DNA of 64,000 bases from assembly GCA_963995505.1 (NCBI GenBank), contig OZ023192.1:17095001-17159000 (forward strand), in the 5' to 3' direction. Positions 23,371 through 34,910 of this stretch are shown in pieces (within the stretch, counting starts at the first letter, position 1; each line of letters begins with the position of its first letter). The notes beneath the pieces are model-generated. The model was given only the letters and a program-made list of their open reading frames with translations, had not been told where the DNA came from and did not search any database. Both the position numbers and the translations under genes were made by a program. Source of the DNA: Hypericum androsaemum. Taxonomy: Eukaryota > Streptophyta > Magnoliopsida > Malpighiales > Hypericaceae.

Positions 23371-25930
23371 CGATCTACGCTTGTCCCAGAGTTGCTGAAC
23401 GGTGTGAGTTATGGAGCTGACTCACAATGGTCAGTTCCACCATAATATGGCCGTGGGTTCTAGGTGGAGATTTCAATGACATTACATCGCTAGAGCAACG
23501 CGAGGATGGTTCTGGAACCCTCATAGACCACGACTTGCGTTTCACTGAGAACATCGACATGCTCGGTCTCATTGATGCTGGATACCTAGGCCCGGGGTTT
23601 ACCTAGTCTCATGGTCGGGAGATCTCAACCCGGGTTTCTAAGCGCTTGGACCGTGTGCTATGCAATGGAGAATAGAGACTGGGCTGGCCGGAGGCGGTGG
23701 TGAGGCATCTCCCACTCCTAGCATCAGACCACTCTCCTATCCTCCTTGACCTCCGCCAGAGAGAAGAAGGGAGTAGAAGAGAGAGACCATTCCGTTTCCA
23801 GGCTGCCTGGCACCTCTATGACATTTTTATGCCTTTCCTTGACACCCAATGGCCTAGGGATGTTATCGCCAGCAGTGCCTTGGAGGCCCTCAACCTGGCT
23901 CTACGACAATGTAACTGTGATGTGTTTGGCCACATCCTTCAACGTAAGGACAGATGCATTGCCAGGCTTAGCAGAGTCCAACAGTCTCTAGAGGTCGAGA
24001 CTATGAGGGGGCTCCTTCTTCTCGAGGGTAAGCTCTGCTCGAAGCTTGACAGCATCCTTGATCAAGAGGTTTGTTCTGGATGCAGAAGTCCAGGGAGGAC
24101 TGGATAGCGAATGGGGACCGTAATACTCACTTTTTTCATACCTCGACCATTATTCGACGACAGAAGAATAGAGTAAACAACCTCCTATCCCCCTCGGGCG
24201 ACTGGATCTGTGACCAGGACGTCCTCTGCATCTTGGCTATAGATCACTTCCAGCGTCTGTATTCAGAGGAGGTCCCAAGCCAGCCATTTTATCCCTACCA
24301 GAATGGTTTTTCGACTTTGGACACTGAGTGACTTACGAGGCTAGGTAGGCCAGCTACCCGTGCTGAGATCTGGAACGGATTATTCCAGATGAGCCCTTAT
24401 AAAGAGAATGACTACCAAGCTGTCTCCTTCCAGAGATGTTGGTAGGTGGTCGGCGGCTCAGTCTGTGCTCAGGTTCAGGAGTTCTTCCGTAGCGGTCGAC
24501 GCCCACCCCACTTGAACACAACACTGATCACGTTAATTTCCAAAGTCTCTACGCCTGAGACTTTGACCCAGTTCTGGCCTATCAGTCTATGTAGTGTTCT
24601 CTATAAGATCATTACTAAGATCTTGGTAAGCCGACTGTAACCTATGCTGGACACGATTATCAGTCTGACGCAGTCCTGCTTCGTCCCTGGATGGTTTATA
24701 TCGAATAATATTGTTATTCTTCGAGAGATGATTCACTCAATGAACCACAAGGGCGGATGGACTGGCTGGATTATCATTAAGCTTGATCTTGAGAAATTCT
24801 ATGATCGGCTCAGCTGTGACTTCTTCCACGAGACGCTTCCCCTGACTGGCCTCCCGGCTGTCTATGTTGGCTGGATTATGGAGTGTGTCAGGACTACTTC
24901 GATGCGAGTCCTTTGGAATGGTAGGAAGATTGTTGTATTTACCCCATCCCGAGGGATCCGTCAGGATGATCCTATCTCCCCCTACCTCTTTCATACCATA
25001 GAGTAACTTGTGCATGAGGGCAGGTGGGCACATGTTGGATTAGCACGTTGAGTCCCCCCCCCCCCTGTCCCAGTTGATGTTTGTCGATGATCTGATCCTC
25101 ATGTGCGAGGCAAATGGCTAGCCAAGCAATCATGGTTCGGGACCTCCTGGCGATCTTCTATGCCTGCTCTGGGCAGCGCGTGAGCCTTCCTAAATCCAAG
25201 TTCATGGTCTCACAGAATGTCCGCCCGGAGCTGGCTAGCCATCACAGTGATATTATGGGTATGTCTTTGACTGCAGATTTGGGTCAGTATCTTGGGTCCC
25301 CGATAGCCCTGAAGAGAGGTTACCGGCAGACCTATCATTATATCCTGGAGAGACTTTAGGGTAAGATGGCTGGTTGGAAGACAATGACTCTGAGCAGAGC
25401 AGGTCGTGAGACACTGGCCCGCTCGGTGCTTTCCTCTGTCCCAGCATTCAAATTACCGTAGTATGCACCTGGTCAGTTGGACTACCCTCTGCCTCTCCAA
25501 AGAGATAGGTGGGCTTGGCCTTCGATCGATGCAGAAGGCTAATATGGCATCCTTCGCCAAATTGTCCTAGAGATTTATCCAATCTCAGGATCCCCTATGG
25601 GTACGCATCCTGGTGGGCAAGTATGGCAGGGATTGTACGGGCCTGCACCTACTCTAGCCAAAGCCTGGCTCATCCGTCACCTGCCAGGCCATGGTGCAGG
25701 CCCGTCCGACTTTGGCTTACGGTCTCCGGCGCAATGTGGGCAATGGGTTACAAACTTATTTTTGGGATGATCCCTGACTTTCTCCATCTCCTCTCAGGAA
25801 CCATCTCCTTAGAGACCTCCCTGCTGAGGAGGCAAGTCGGCGGGTGGCCAAATATTGGTCGCCGGGGAGTGGTTGGGATATCTCCCGATTGAAGGCATTC
25901 CTGCCTCCGCATCTTATTAGTTCTCTGATA
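23371..25930 (+). pseudogene. 5'-truncated L1-type LINE (endonuclease and reverse transcriptase), decayed
   Basis: The sequence begins inside the AP-like endonuclease domain: GGDFND at 23463-23480, then LDRVLCN, then SDHSPILL around 23724-23750. After an inter-domain stretch it continues into the reverse transcriptase (LITLISK, KLDLEKFYDRL, GIRQDDPISPYLF) with FVDD at 25080-25091. It ends in LPPHLISS-like coding sequence at about 25930 without a visible tail. Many stops of different types and several frameshifts break it, including a run of twelve C (25054-25065) just before the FVDD motif. ORF1 and the first part of the endonuclease are missing. It is a dead copy. Confidence 0.9.
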
Positions 25931-26424
25931 TTGACTTTTTTGCAGTTTTCACTAGCGGTAGTAGTAGTAATAGCGATAGCAGTAGACAACTGGACTATGG
26001 CTAGACTACTTATAACTGCTATATGTTGTTGCTTCTTCGTATTTATATAGAGGTTTGACCCCACCATTTTTACCAATTTTGTAAACTCAACATGACACTA
26101 CTATCTTTTATCAGATTCCTGAGATGTCAAGAGGTCATTTGCATGGTCTAACCAAGATAGAAGAAATTATTATTTCTGTGTTCACACAATTATTTTGAAC
26201 AAGGTATATATATTTTTTATAAGTAAATTATTATAAAATGAAGATTTGAACCCTAGTCACTATCGACCCCACTTTTGGCTTATATCATTACATTAAGTAT
26301 TTTTTTGGTAGCAACTTATAAATTGTCTTGCACTGCTAAAAACAAAATTATAAAAAATGTATCAATTCTGAATTAATAGATTAACCGTTATATTGTTATG
26401 AATACTAGGGAGTAATAAATATAA

Positions 26425-26900
26425 AATATACAACAGGGTCCATCAAAGATTGAACGCCGTAATTAATTCCTGGAACTGGACCCTTTTTAAATAAGAAAAA
26501 AGTAACAAACTGATCTCAAGAAATCCCCTATAGAGACTTGGAGTAGATTTGGTAGGCACCTCTAGTTTGAAATGCTGAACTAGGTCCGCTACAGTACATG
26601 TCCAGATGCACAATTTGTAAAATATTGGATGAATTTATTTTTACAAAAAACACTACTTATTTGGATGTACTTATAAAAAAATGTATTACTACTTTGGTGC
26701 CAAGAAATAAGGATACAAGGAGAGAGCTCCAGCTGGTGAACACGAGGCAAAATTGAAGCCGTTTCCTTTGGTTGTGGAGAAAAAGAAACATTAAAAATAT
26801 ATATCTCGCAATTATTGAGGGTTTTTTAAAATAATTGCCACAGAATTCGAAATTTCAATATGTTGGGGATATGGTTAGGATACGCCTATTAAAATATAGT
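26425..26900 (+). repeat. Segmental duplication, copy 2
   Basis: Partner of 20960-21410, about 5.47 kb downstream in direct orientation. Weak similarity continues to about 27040 (CTACAC-TAATTTATTTCAGTAG against the region near 21690). Between the copies lie the Mutator-like element and the LINE, neither of which belongs to the duplicated unit. Confidence 0.8.
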
Positions 26901-27345
26901 ATATGATATATGATATATGGACTATGTTATATGTTAATGTTGTCCTTTCTCTCTAACGTCAAAAAGTGAGAGTGCTAAACCTTGTGGACCCTTAATGTGT
27001 GGGTCTACACATAATTTATTTCAGTAGAAAAAATAATGAGATCAGAGAGAGCAGCTTGCTAGCTAGCACATGCTTGTGTTTGGCATGCAGGTGGGTTTTA
27101 TTTTGATATGTTTGCTGATTTTTACCGAAGAAATTGATCCCGTTACTCGTTATTATTCACGTTCGTCATGCAAATTTCAGAGGACGTGTTGAGGACATAT
27201 GATGGAACTACGTTAATTCGATGTTATTTTATTTCTCTTTTTATTAATTTTCTCAAAGCCAGGGAGCGGCCCACCAGGCCACCATGGGCCTCGTTGATCC
27301 GACAAAGCCATTTCCTTCCTCGTTAAATACTTGGCCAGAAATCAA
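26901..27345. other. Spacer between the duplication and the ORF1-only element
   Basis: AT-rich, nothing recognised. Confidence 0.45.
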
Positions 27346-29705
27346 TTTTTTTTTTTTGGCAAAAAGAAACTTTATTACTCAAAGAAACGAAAAAGTTACA
27401 GGAAGGGAAAAAGAAAACAGAAGAGAAGCCAAACACAAAGGCCGAATAGAAAACCGCAAAACAGCAAGCCTATCGCCATAAAGAAGAACTCGACCCTACA
27501 AACTTGAGGGATAGCGAGGCCGATGAAGGAAACAATGATCTAAAGCGATCAAACGCGGCGCATCAAAAGTCCACCTCATACTCCAGCCAACGTAGATCCT
27601 TACTGGCATATGTAGTCCCAGCCTGCTTCCTCGCTTGAAAGCGAGTGTTCTTGGCAGGTGGTAGATGGGATTCTTCCATGTCCGGCTGAGAATCCGCCTC
27701 GTCCGCCCAATTGTTCTTCATCTTCTTCGTAATCGAACCCATGAACTTCAACGAGTCCGGAAGATCATCGTTGTCAGAAAAAACAACAACCCCATTGCCC
27801 TCTTGACCTGGGATAGGCATGGGATCTGTAGTAGGTAAAGCAGAGGCGCTGCCCAAAATAGATGGGGACGGTCCCGGTATTATTGGGGTTCCCTTGCCAA
27901 GGAAACCCGGTTTCAAACCTTTATGCTTGGAGCCCTTTGAACCGAATGAGCTAGTAGGTAAAATCCCGCCCGCTGCAACATATGCTGCCTTCCTAGCTTC
28001 AACTATTGCCAAATCCTCAGGAGACAGTGATGCCAATAACTCAGCCGTGGAAGGGCCATTCTTGCGCCCCTTTTTCTTGCCCGATGTTGACCTAGGCTTA
28101 GAACCCGATGAGTCAGTCACATGTGAAGCTGGCGTCAACAGCTCTATTATAATCGGGCCTAAAGATACCTGACCTGTATCTTGGGAAGGCGAAACCTCCT
28201 CAATCATTGCACCACAATCCCCCTCTAAGTTATTTGTACTTGGCATTGGAGACTGCTTAGGAACTTCATCAAGCACCATCAACTGGACCAAATCATTCTG
28301 ACCTGTACTTAATGGAGAACATTTATCACCCGGTAGAGTTTCACCCTCTTTGTCACCAGGTAGATTTTCACCCTCTTCCCTCGCATCATCAGGGACCTGA
28401 AGTACCACCGAATCACCATCCTCTTGATCCTCCTCTTCGCGTACTACCTGTTGCATAAAATTTTCCAATACAGTAATAAGGGCAAGAGATGAGCACTCCT
28501 CAACTTCAATGCTGGTTGGTGAACTAGGGGAGCACTCATTCTTTTGTTGCCACACCTGCTTCCCCACGGACCTCTTGGGACCCTCAACCCGTGGGTGCAA
28601 TTTTCGGCAAGAGTCTAAATCATGACCAATGATTTTGCAATGCTCGCAGAAAAGAGGCAAATTCTCGTACACCACATCAACTAAGACCATGCCCTCCTCA
28701 AGCTTCAATACAACTTCTTTCCGACGAGGCTTGGACATGTCTAGTTCCACCAAAACCCGTACCAAAGCGCCATTAAACCTATTTAATACAGTCAAGTCTG
28801 ATCGAATGGGGTTACCAATGGCCGCAGCTAGTCCAAGTATGATATCATTAGCGACATGCTCCATGCTCAACCCCCCCTAATGTAATCCATACCTTTGTAA
28901 GAGTCGAGGAAACCTTCGTGGGCTTAAAATAGGGTACCCATGGCTGCAAGTAAAGACATCCCTGAGGAAGTCTCCAATCAAAAGAGCTCCAGACCACGTC
29001 CTTATCTTGCTCATTCTCAAACTGAAAACCAAAGTACCCTAGGCCAAGAGGAAGCAACTTCCACGCTTGCACAGACCAAACTTTGGAGATAGCAGCTTTC
29101 AAGTCAAATGTTGAGCAAGGTTTGGTGCCTCTCGGCATCACTAACCTTCCAATTAAAGCGCGCTTCCCAAAATTTGCACAAACTGATGATCTATCTGCAT
29201 CCAATTCAACGACCATATGCTCGCCATCGAAGACTGGCTTAATATACGTACCTTCTTGAACCCGGTCAGATCGCGGGTGGAGTGCGGCTGCGTAGGACAT
29301 CTTCTTCATGGCGTTCTCCGCTGGAGCCTTAGGAGTCGGTGTCACAGTAGTCTCCGCAATCCCATCTTTGCTCACTTGTATATCTCCTGAAGGTGTAGGC
29401 CTCGCACCCTCCGCAGCCTGCCCCACACCCTCTGTCAATCCACGAGCCAGCACCTGTGAAGGGTTACCGACTAATGGGGCAAGAGAGGTGTAGAACTGGT
29501 GAAGGAGAGGAAGGATGCTGGATTGAAGCGAATCCATCCCTAGCGAAGGGCAGGGATTAAGCGACGGCGGCTGAAAACCTCCATCTGAGGATCTCAACGA
29601 GGCCGTTGAAGACATCGGAACAGCAGCGACGGTGGTGGAACTCGAAGCCCTAGCCGAGGGAAACATTAATTAAGACATAGCGAAACCGGAGGGGTGGTCG
29701 TAGAG
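27346..29705 (-). mobile_element. ORF1-only LINE (DUF4283 / CCHC), with poly(A) end
   Basis: Read on the minus strand: a start near 29666, one gag-like ORF1, about 200 bp of untranslated sequence with AATAAA (complement near 27370), and a 12-base A run (T run at 27346-27357). There is no endonuclease or reverse transcriptase between ORF1 and the tail. This is either an internally deleted LINE or a non-autonomous half-LINE. No target duplication could be matched; the 5' boundary in the G-rich tract is uncertain. Confidence 0.7.
27563..29666 (-). pseudogene. LINE ORF1 (DUF4283 and zf-CCHC_4), one frameshift
   Basis: The first frame (29666-28848, 272 codons) has a Ser/Pro-rich N-terminus, then an RNA-binding-like DUF4283 region (about residues 130-260: LIGRLVMPRG, DVVWSSFDWRLP). 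At a run of seven G (complement of 28871-28877) the reading shifts to a second frame (28870-27563) that continues the domain and contains a zinc knuckle, CEHCKIIGHDLDSC (CX2CX4HX4C), followed by a long low-complexity tail. Ignoring the frame break this is one protein of about 700 residues. DUF4283 with zf-CCHC_4 is the usual ORF1 of plant L1 LINEs. The two halves are otherwise free of stops, so it is relatively young. Confidence 0.8.
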
Positions 29706-29725
29706 ACCAACCCCTCTGGCAGCCA

Positions 29726-29998
29726 CGTGGGGGAGGGGGGGTGGGTTTAGGTGTGCGGGATGGGGTTAGGGTGCGGGGGAGGTGCGGGATGGGGGGAGTG
29801 GGGGCGGGGGAGAAAGGAGAGCAGGAGGGGGAGAGCTGGGGAGGGGGGGAGGGTGGGGGGGGAGGGAAAGGTGCGGGATGGGGGGAGGGGGGCGGGGGAG
29901 GTCGGGGGAGGGGGAGAGCGGGAGGGGGAGAGCTGGGGAGGGGGGGAGAGCGGGGGAGGTCGGGGGAGGGGTAGATCTGGGGAGGGGGAGGGGGAGAT
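29726..29998 (+). repeat. G-rich strand-asymmetric tract
   Basis: About 270 bases with almost only G, A and T on the plus strand, built of GGGGGAGG, GGGAGAGC-GGGGGAGG and GTGCGGGATGGGG repeats. It has many closely spaced runs of three or more G. It lies at the 5' end of the ORF1-only LINE (C-rich on the element strand). Proline- or glycine-rich frames here are by-products of composition. Confidence 0.85.
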
Positions 29999-30009
29999 CC
30001 AATTAATAA

Positions 30010-32400
30010 TTTTTTCGTCTATCCATTAATTATCGATTTTACACCATTTAAAAACTGACTTAATTATTTACCTACCAAAAAAAAACTGACTTAATTTTGA
30101 ATGAGCTTCGCATGTGCTTATATTTATCTCTGCAATATATTGTTGTAGACAAACAATACTAACAATTGGACGCTCGGAAAATTTTTATGATGGTTCAAAT
30201 TGGCACTTGTCCAAATCACATGGTGCACATTCCATCGCCCTTTCCAAATGGAATCCCTTAAATATCTTTATGAGTGAAGATAGTATTTTTTATAGATGTA
30301 CTCTTTTTCTATCACGATTTTTTTCTTTCGGGTTTTGTCATAGTAGGCTCAAAAGTTTTGACGAAGCCGGCAATCACAACTCTACTAATTATGGCGGAGG
30401 ATATATCACACTAAGTGAGATGTATATAGTATATACCATGGTGTTTAATAATATTTACTTTTCAAAACAATATCTTTCTGAGTCAGCAAAATTTTCCATG
30501 TTCGGTCATCACCCGACCAAGAATTTTGACCAATCATAAACACGAAATCTTGGATTTGGCATCCAAATTAGGCTGGCAAGTTTTGAGCAGATGTATCTTC
30601 TAAGACTATTTAGTTTTTGTCTTAGATCAATTCAAAAAAAAGTTGTTCTAATTTGAGGGAAAAAAATCTGAAATTCGAATTATTAGAAATACATCAGTGT
30701 TAAATATTTGTTGAAATTTTTTTGACTATTCAAATATCACACTCTCTCAAATATAGACAAGTTGATCAAATAAGACAAAAAAATTAATTTCTGTTGGAGA
30801 AGATTGCTTCATATCAAGGAAATCTTGTAATAAATTCCTAATACATATATATAAGTTCCACCAACCTGGAAATTGTTAAAAAAATTTAAAACCTGCCCTA
30901 TGATTCTACATTAAATCTTCTCAAGGTGGGATCATTGGAAGTGTCTAGCTAAGACCAACTTGCCAATTGGCAAGAAGATTGAAGAAACCATATGGGGCAT
31001 GTCCCTAGTGGGAAGCACTACTCACATGCGAGCTAGTAACTGATAGGGATCCGACATGTTTTTGCATGTTTGGGACAAAATGTAAACTTGGACCATTGTT
31101 CTTCAGTTTTGTCCATACGTTCTTTCGTTAATGATGAAAAGGAATTTGGTAGTATAATATTGACTACAGTGAGAAAAAAAAGAGACGAGGTGAGCTCCTC
31201 TTTTGTTCTTGGAAGAAGTAATTGATTAAATGCACCACCATAGATCAGATAGATGACAATTATTCTAGCTAAGCGAAAAGTCTTGACAGCGGGGTGTTTT
31301 AAGTTGTGTTTGGGTGTTTGAATTGATTTAGGGATCATAGGTTTCTAATGGAGTTTTACTATGGTAGGGTTTTATCTAGTTACAACCCCTTACGATGAAA
31401 TTGTAATAAAATTTTATTTATAAAAAAGATAAAAGTCTTGAGTTCGAATTTAGTAAGAAGAGTCTTAGTAAGAAGAGTTATCTCATCTTCTATGATTTTG
31501 ACTCACTCAAATATAGATAAGTTGGCTGTTTTGATATCTGGGTAACAGATAACTTGGAGAGAGAAAAACAAATGTCTATGTAATAATCGTGATCCAGCTT
31601 GAACTAAAGAGTTGGAGCCCCATTGAAGTTTAGATCTACTAAACTGGCCCAGTATATTACTCTTTGTTTGTCTGGATTGCCAGGCCCGCTTTTCCAGCCC
31701 AAATTCCAGGGAACCGCTCAACGGATGAGCTCAAGACAGAGACAGTAGGGAAGCTGCCTCGGTTTCCCGGCCTTATCGGGCTCGGATCAAGGCAGTGCAA
31801 GTATCAAGTGTTTTATTATGGAACCCGAAGGTATTCATAGGAGGCGATGGATGATCGAATGAAGACCATGCTGTTAAGTACCAGACAAGTTTACAGAATT
31901 CGAAAGTATTCACAAGAGGCGCTCAATGATCAAATGAAGACCACACTGGCACATACTAGACAAGTTTTGGAGTTGAACCTACCGACAGCCCGAGACCTGG
32001 CTGCAGCCAGAGCGGAGTTGGCGGCAGTTTTAGGATTCGATCACTAAACCCCGGGATCGAATCTTTTTTTTATGGAAAAAGAATAGAAAGGTGGACCTAA
32101 ACTCCAAGATCTGGACGGTATTAGGATTCGATCCCTCCTAACACAAACTTAAGAACAGACCGTTTCCATGCAGCCACACTTAAATTTGGTAGCCAATCGA
32201 CTATTAAAGACAAAAGAATACCGTAAGACAATAAGGATAGTCCTTCGTCATCGGTTATAATTTATGAGAAAGTTGATGCAAAACATACAGTTGTACAATA
32301 TAGGAGAGCGCCAATACTGGCTCAATAGAAACAGAACATAAACGTTAAAAAAATTTTGAAAATGCCTCACTTGGGTCCATAGTTGCAAGTTTCAACAAGA
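30010..32400. other. Intergenic spacer with a small tandem duplication
   Basis: No gene recognised. At 31826-31967 two units of about 67 bp (starts 31826 and 31901, period 75) share CGAA-GTATTCA, GAGGCG, AATGAAGACCA and AGACAAGTTT. Just downstream GATTCGATC appears twice. Confidence 0.5.
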
Positions 32401-32477
32401 ATAGTTTCTAAAGAAAACCAAATGGTCTCACAAGATACTGCAATAACTCCAAAATATTCGACCTTTGAAGCCGCCGG

Positions 32478-34822
32478 TTACTGGCAAAGCTTTTCAACTG
32501 CTGTGACGATCTGGGCGGGCTGGACGACGGTCACTTCCTCTAATGTTCCGGCGTACGGGGTTGGCACATCCTGCGAGGACAAGCACATGATAGGGGCGTC
32601 TAAGAAGTCGTGGAAATTCTCGGTGATGGCTGCGGTCAAACTAGCACCGATGCCTCCGGTTCTCATGCATTCCTCAACGATCAACACGCGGTGTGTTTTC
32701 TTCACGGAATTCCCGATGGTGTGGAGATCGAACGGTTTCAAGGACCTGATGTCGATAACTTCGGGGTCGTAGCCCTTGTTAACCAAGGTTTTGGCAGCCT
32801 GCATTACGTGATATCTCATCCTGGAATATGTTAGTATTGTGACGTGCTCTCCGGGCCGAACCATCTCGGCCTCCTCGAGGTTGCAGATATAATCTTCATC
32901 GGGGATTCTTTCCTTCAGGTTGTAAAGCAGCACATGCTCAAACAGAATCACTGGATTCTCACTTCGGATTGCAGCTTTCATCAAGCCTTTGGCATTGTAG
33001 GGGGTAGAGCATGCAACCATCTGAATTCCAGGAATAGATTGGAAATACGACTCGAGGCGCTGGGAATGCTCAGCTCCAAGTTGCCTTCCAACTCCACCAG
33101 GTCCACGAATGACGACTGGGATGGTAAACTGGCCACCTGATGTGTAGTGAAGCATGCCACAATTGTTTGAAATCTGGTTGAAAGCTAGAAGGAGGAAGCC
33201 CATGTTCATGCCCTCAATAACCGGCCTCAAGCCAGTCATGGCAGCTCCAATGCCCATACCAGTGAAGGCGTTTTCAGCAATTGGGGTGTCAAGAACCCGA
33301 AGATCACCGTACTTTGGTGCAAGGCCCTTAGTCACCTTGTAAGAACCTCCATAGTGGCCAACATCTTCACCCATGACACAAACACGAGCATCTCTGTCCA
33401 TCTCTTCTTCCAAGCCTTCTTGTAAAGCCTCAAAGAGGAGAACCTCATGCCTGAATATTTGAAGAAAATCTGGTTAACTACTATCATGAGATGAAAAGCC
33501 CAAACTGAGTACATAGTCTCATGATAAGATGCAAATGCAATAATGCTTTGAGCGTCTAATTACAAGTTGTTTTACCCAAATCAATAAGCAATCACCCCTA
33601 TTTATATTTTAATGACACGGTCCTTGATGTAAGCTGATAGGAGTACTGCAACATAAATGAAACTGTTTGAATCTCCATGTCCAACCCAAAACCTTAAGGC
33701 AATTGGTAGGTGGATTTTCAACACTTATAAACTTGCCCTCCACTCTTGCACTAAGCAATGGGGGATTCCAACATAAACAAATTACTCAAGGCGGGACTAG
33801 GAATTAGATTGACGAATAATTATCGAGCGATAACCTCTCCATGAGATCAACTTTTAAGGCTGTTTTACAGAGTCTGCCAAGAAACAATCTAAAACTAGAG
33901 CTAATAAGCCATCTATCATTTTACCACAGGAGAACATTATTGCTTATGGGAACTTTGCAAAATCCAACTACTGAAAACTGAAAAGCCTCATAGATAGTAG
34001 ATAATTGGAACTTTACTACAATAAGAATCGAAAAACAACTCACTTCAACAAAGAATTCTACATATCTAACAATTTGCATGCCAACAAACAAGGCGAGGGT
34101 GAACTGATGCAACAGAAAGGACTATCAAATGCTATATGGTTGAAAAGTATGTAATGGCTTAAACCATACCCGGGTTTAGATGCAGTGGCAGCAGCAGAAC
34201 TGTCAGGCTTGGTCTGAAGCCAACAAAAACAATACAACACCAATTACCAAACATCCATCCACAAGCCAATGCATCATAACAAAGCAGGTAAAACACACAC
34301 ACAGAGGGCGTACTAACCGCAACTGCATTGGTGATCAATTGCTCAGCGCGACGACCACTACCATTTGCACCAATGCTGAGGTTGAGACTAGCATCAGATC
34401 TAACCACGAGAAAGCTTCCTCTCCTCTCTGCAGCATCATCCAAACGACAACCAAACCTCAGCAGATTAGCAATTGAAACAACACAAACAAATAGCTGAAA
34501 CCCAGCAATTAACGCCTACGTAATGCATGTAAAATACAAAACTCGGCAGAAAGATTGAGACTTGATGACTAATTAAGAGAACCCAGATGGGAAAATTCCA
34601 AACTTCACAAGTCCGGGGACAACATAAACAAAGAAGCTCAAAAGATTGATAATTCATGCACCAATTAAGAGAACCCAGATGGGAAAGTTCCAATCTTTAG
34701 GCAAAAAAACAAAGTTCTGAGGTTCGAAACCAACCGGCGAGGGATCTACGGGGAGAGAATGGGTTAGGAGCTGCAAGAACCGCCTTGGTGGCTCCAGCTA
34801 GTCCGTGCAAAACGGTGGCCAT
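32478..34822 (-). CDS. PDH-E1 BETA: Plastid pyruvate dehydrogenase E1 component, beta subunit
   Basis: Beta subunit of the thiamine-diphosphate-dependent E1 of the chloroplast pyruvate dehydrogenase complex, which turns pyruvate into acetyl-CoA for fatty-acid synthesis. Exons read from the sequence: 34822-34735, 34427-34318, 34213-34170, 33450-32478 (1,215 bp, 404 aa; the Arabidopsis protein is about the same length). All introns are GT-AG and phases agree. The first about 65 residues, rich in Ser, Ala and Arg, form a likely transit peptide. The E1-beta fold begins at [18 protein letters not shown] contains the conserved Glu that activates the cofactor; the transketolase-like C-terminal domain ends EKLCQ. 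Near the end LEEVTVV has Val where relatives usually have Trp. The large last exon carries nearly the whole enzyme. Intron 3 holds a solo TRIM LTR. It looks functional. Confidence 0.95.
33665..33780 (-). mobile_element. Solo TRIM LTR in PDH E1-beta intron 3
   Basis: GAATCTCCATGTCCAACCCA, then AGGTGGATTTTCAACACTT, TATAAACTTGCCC and CACTCTTGCACTAAGCAATG: one LTR of the TRIM family seen at 1603-1945, in reverse orientation, without primer site or second LTR. It is entirely intronic. Confidence 0.65.
34552..34698. repeat. Direct repeat in PDH E1-beta intron 1
   Basis: AATTAAGAGAACCCAGATGG at 34571 and 34663 (period 92), with weaker similarity on the left side. Confidence 0.7.
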
Positions 34823-34904
34823 TTGATCCAGACACGAGGAAAACCAGAAAGAGAGAGGCTGGATATAGAGAGAGGAGGTGGGGGAGATGGAAAAAGGAGG
34901 GAAC

Positions 34905-34910
34905 TTTATA
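34905..34910 (-). promoter_or_regulatory. Candidate TATA box of PDH E1-beta
   Basis: TATAAA on the minus strand (context CATATAAAGTTCC), about 83 bp before the start codon at 34822, followed by a pyrimidine-rich leader. Confidence 0.5.

Noticed and set aside
20960..26900. The two duplicated segments as LTRs of one large element
   Set aside because: No TG...CA ends, no primer site or purine tract, and the interior holds an unrelated LINE and a Mutator-like element.
28848..28877. Programmed frameshift in LINE ORF1
   Set aside because: A plain run of seven G without a slippery heptamer or a visible downstream structure; decay or sequence error is simpler.
23371..29705. The LINE fragment and the ORF1-only element as one LINE
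   Set aside because: They are in opposite orientation, the ORF1 element has its own poly(A) end, and the duplication copy 2 lies between them.
29741..30029. Several open frames rich in Gly/Arg or Pro
   Set aside because: They arise in all frames from the G-rich tract and have no domain or start context.
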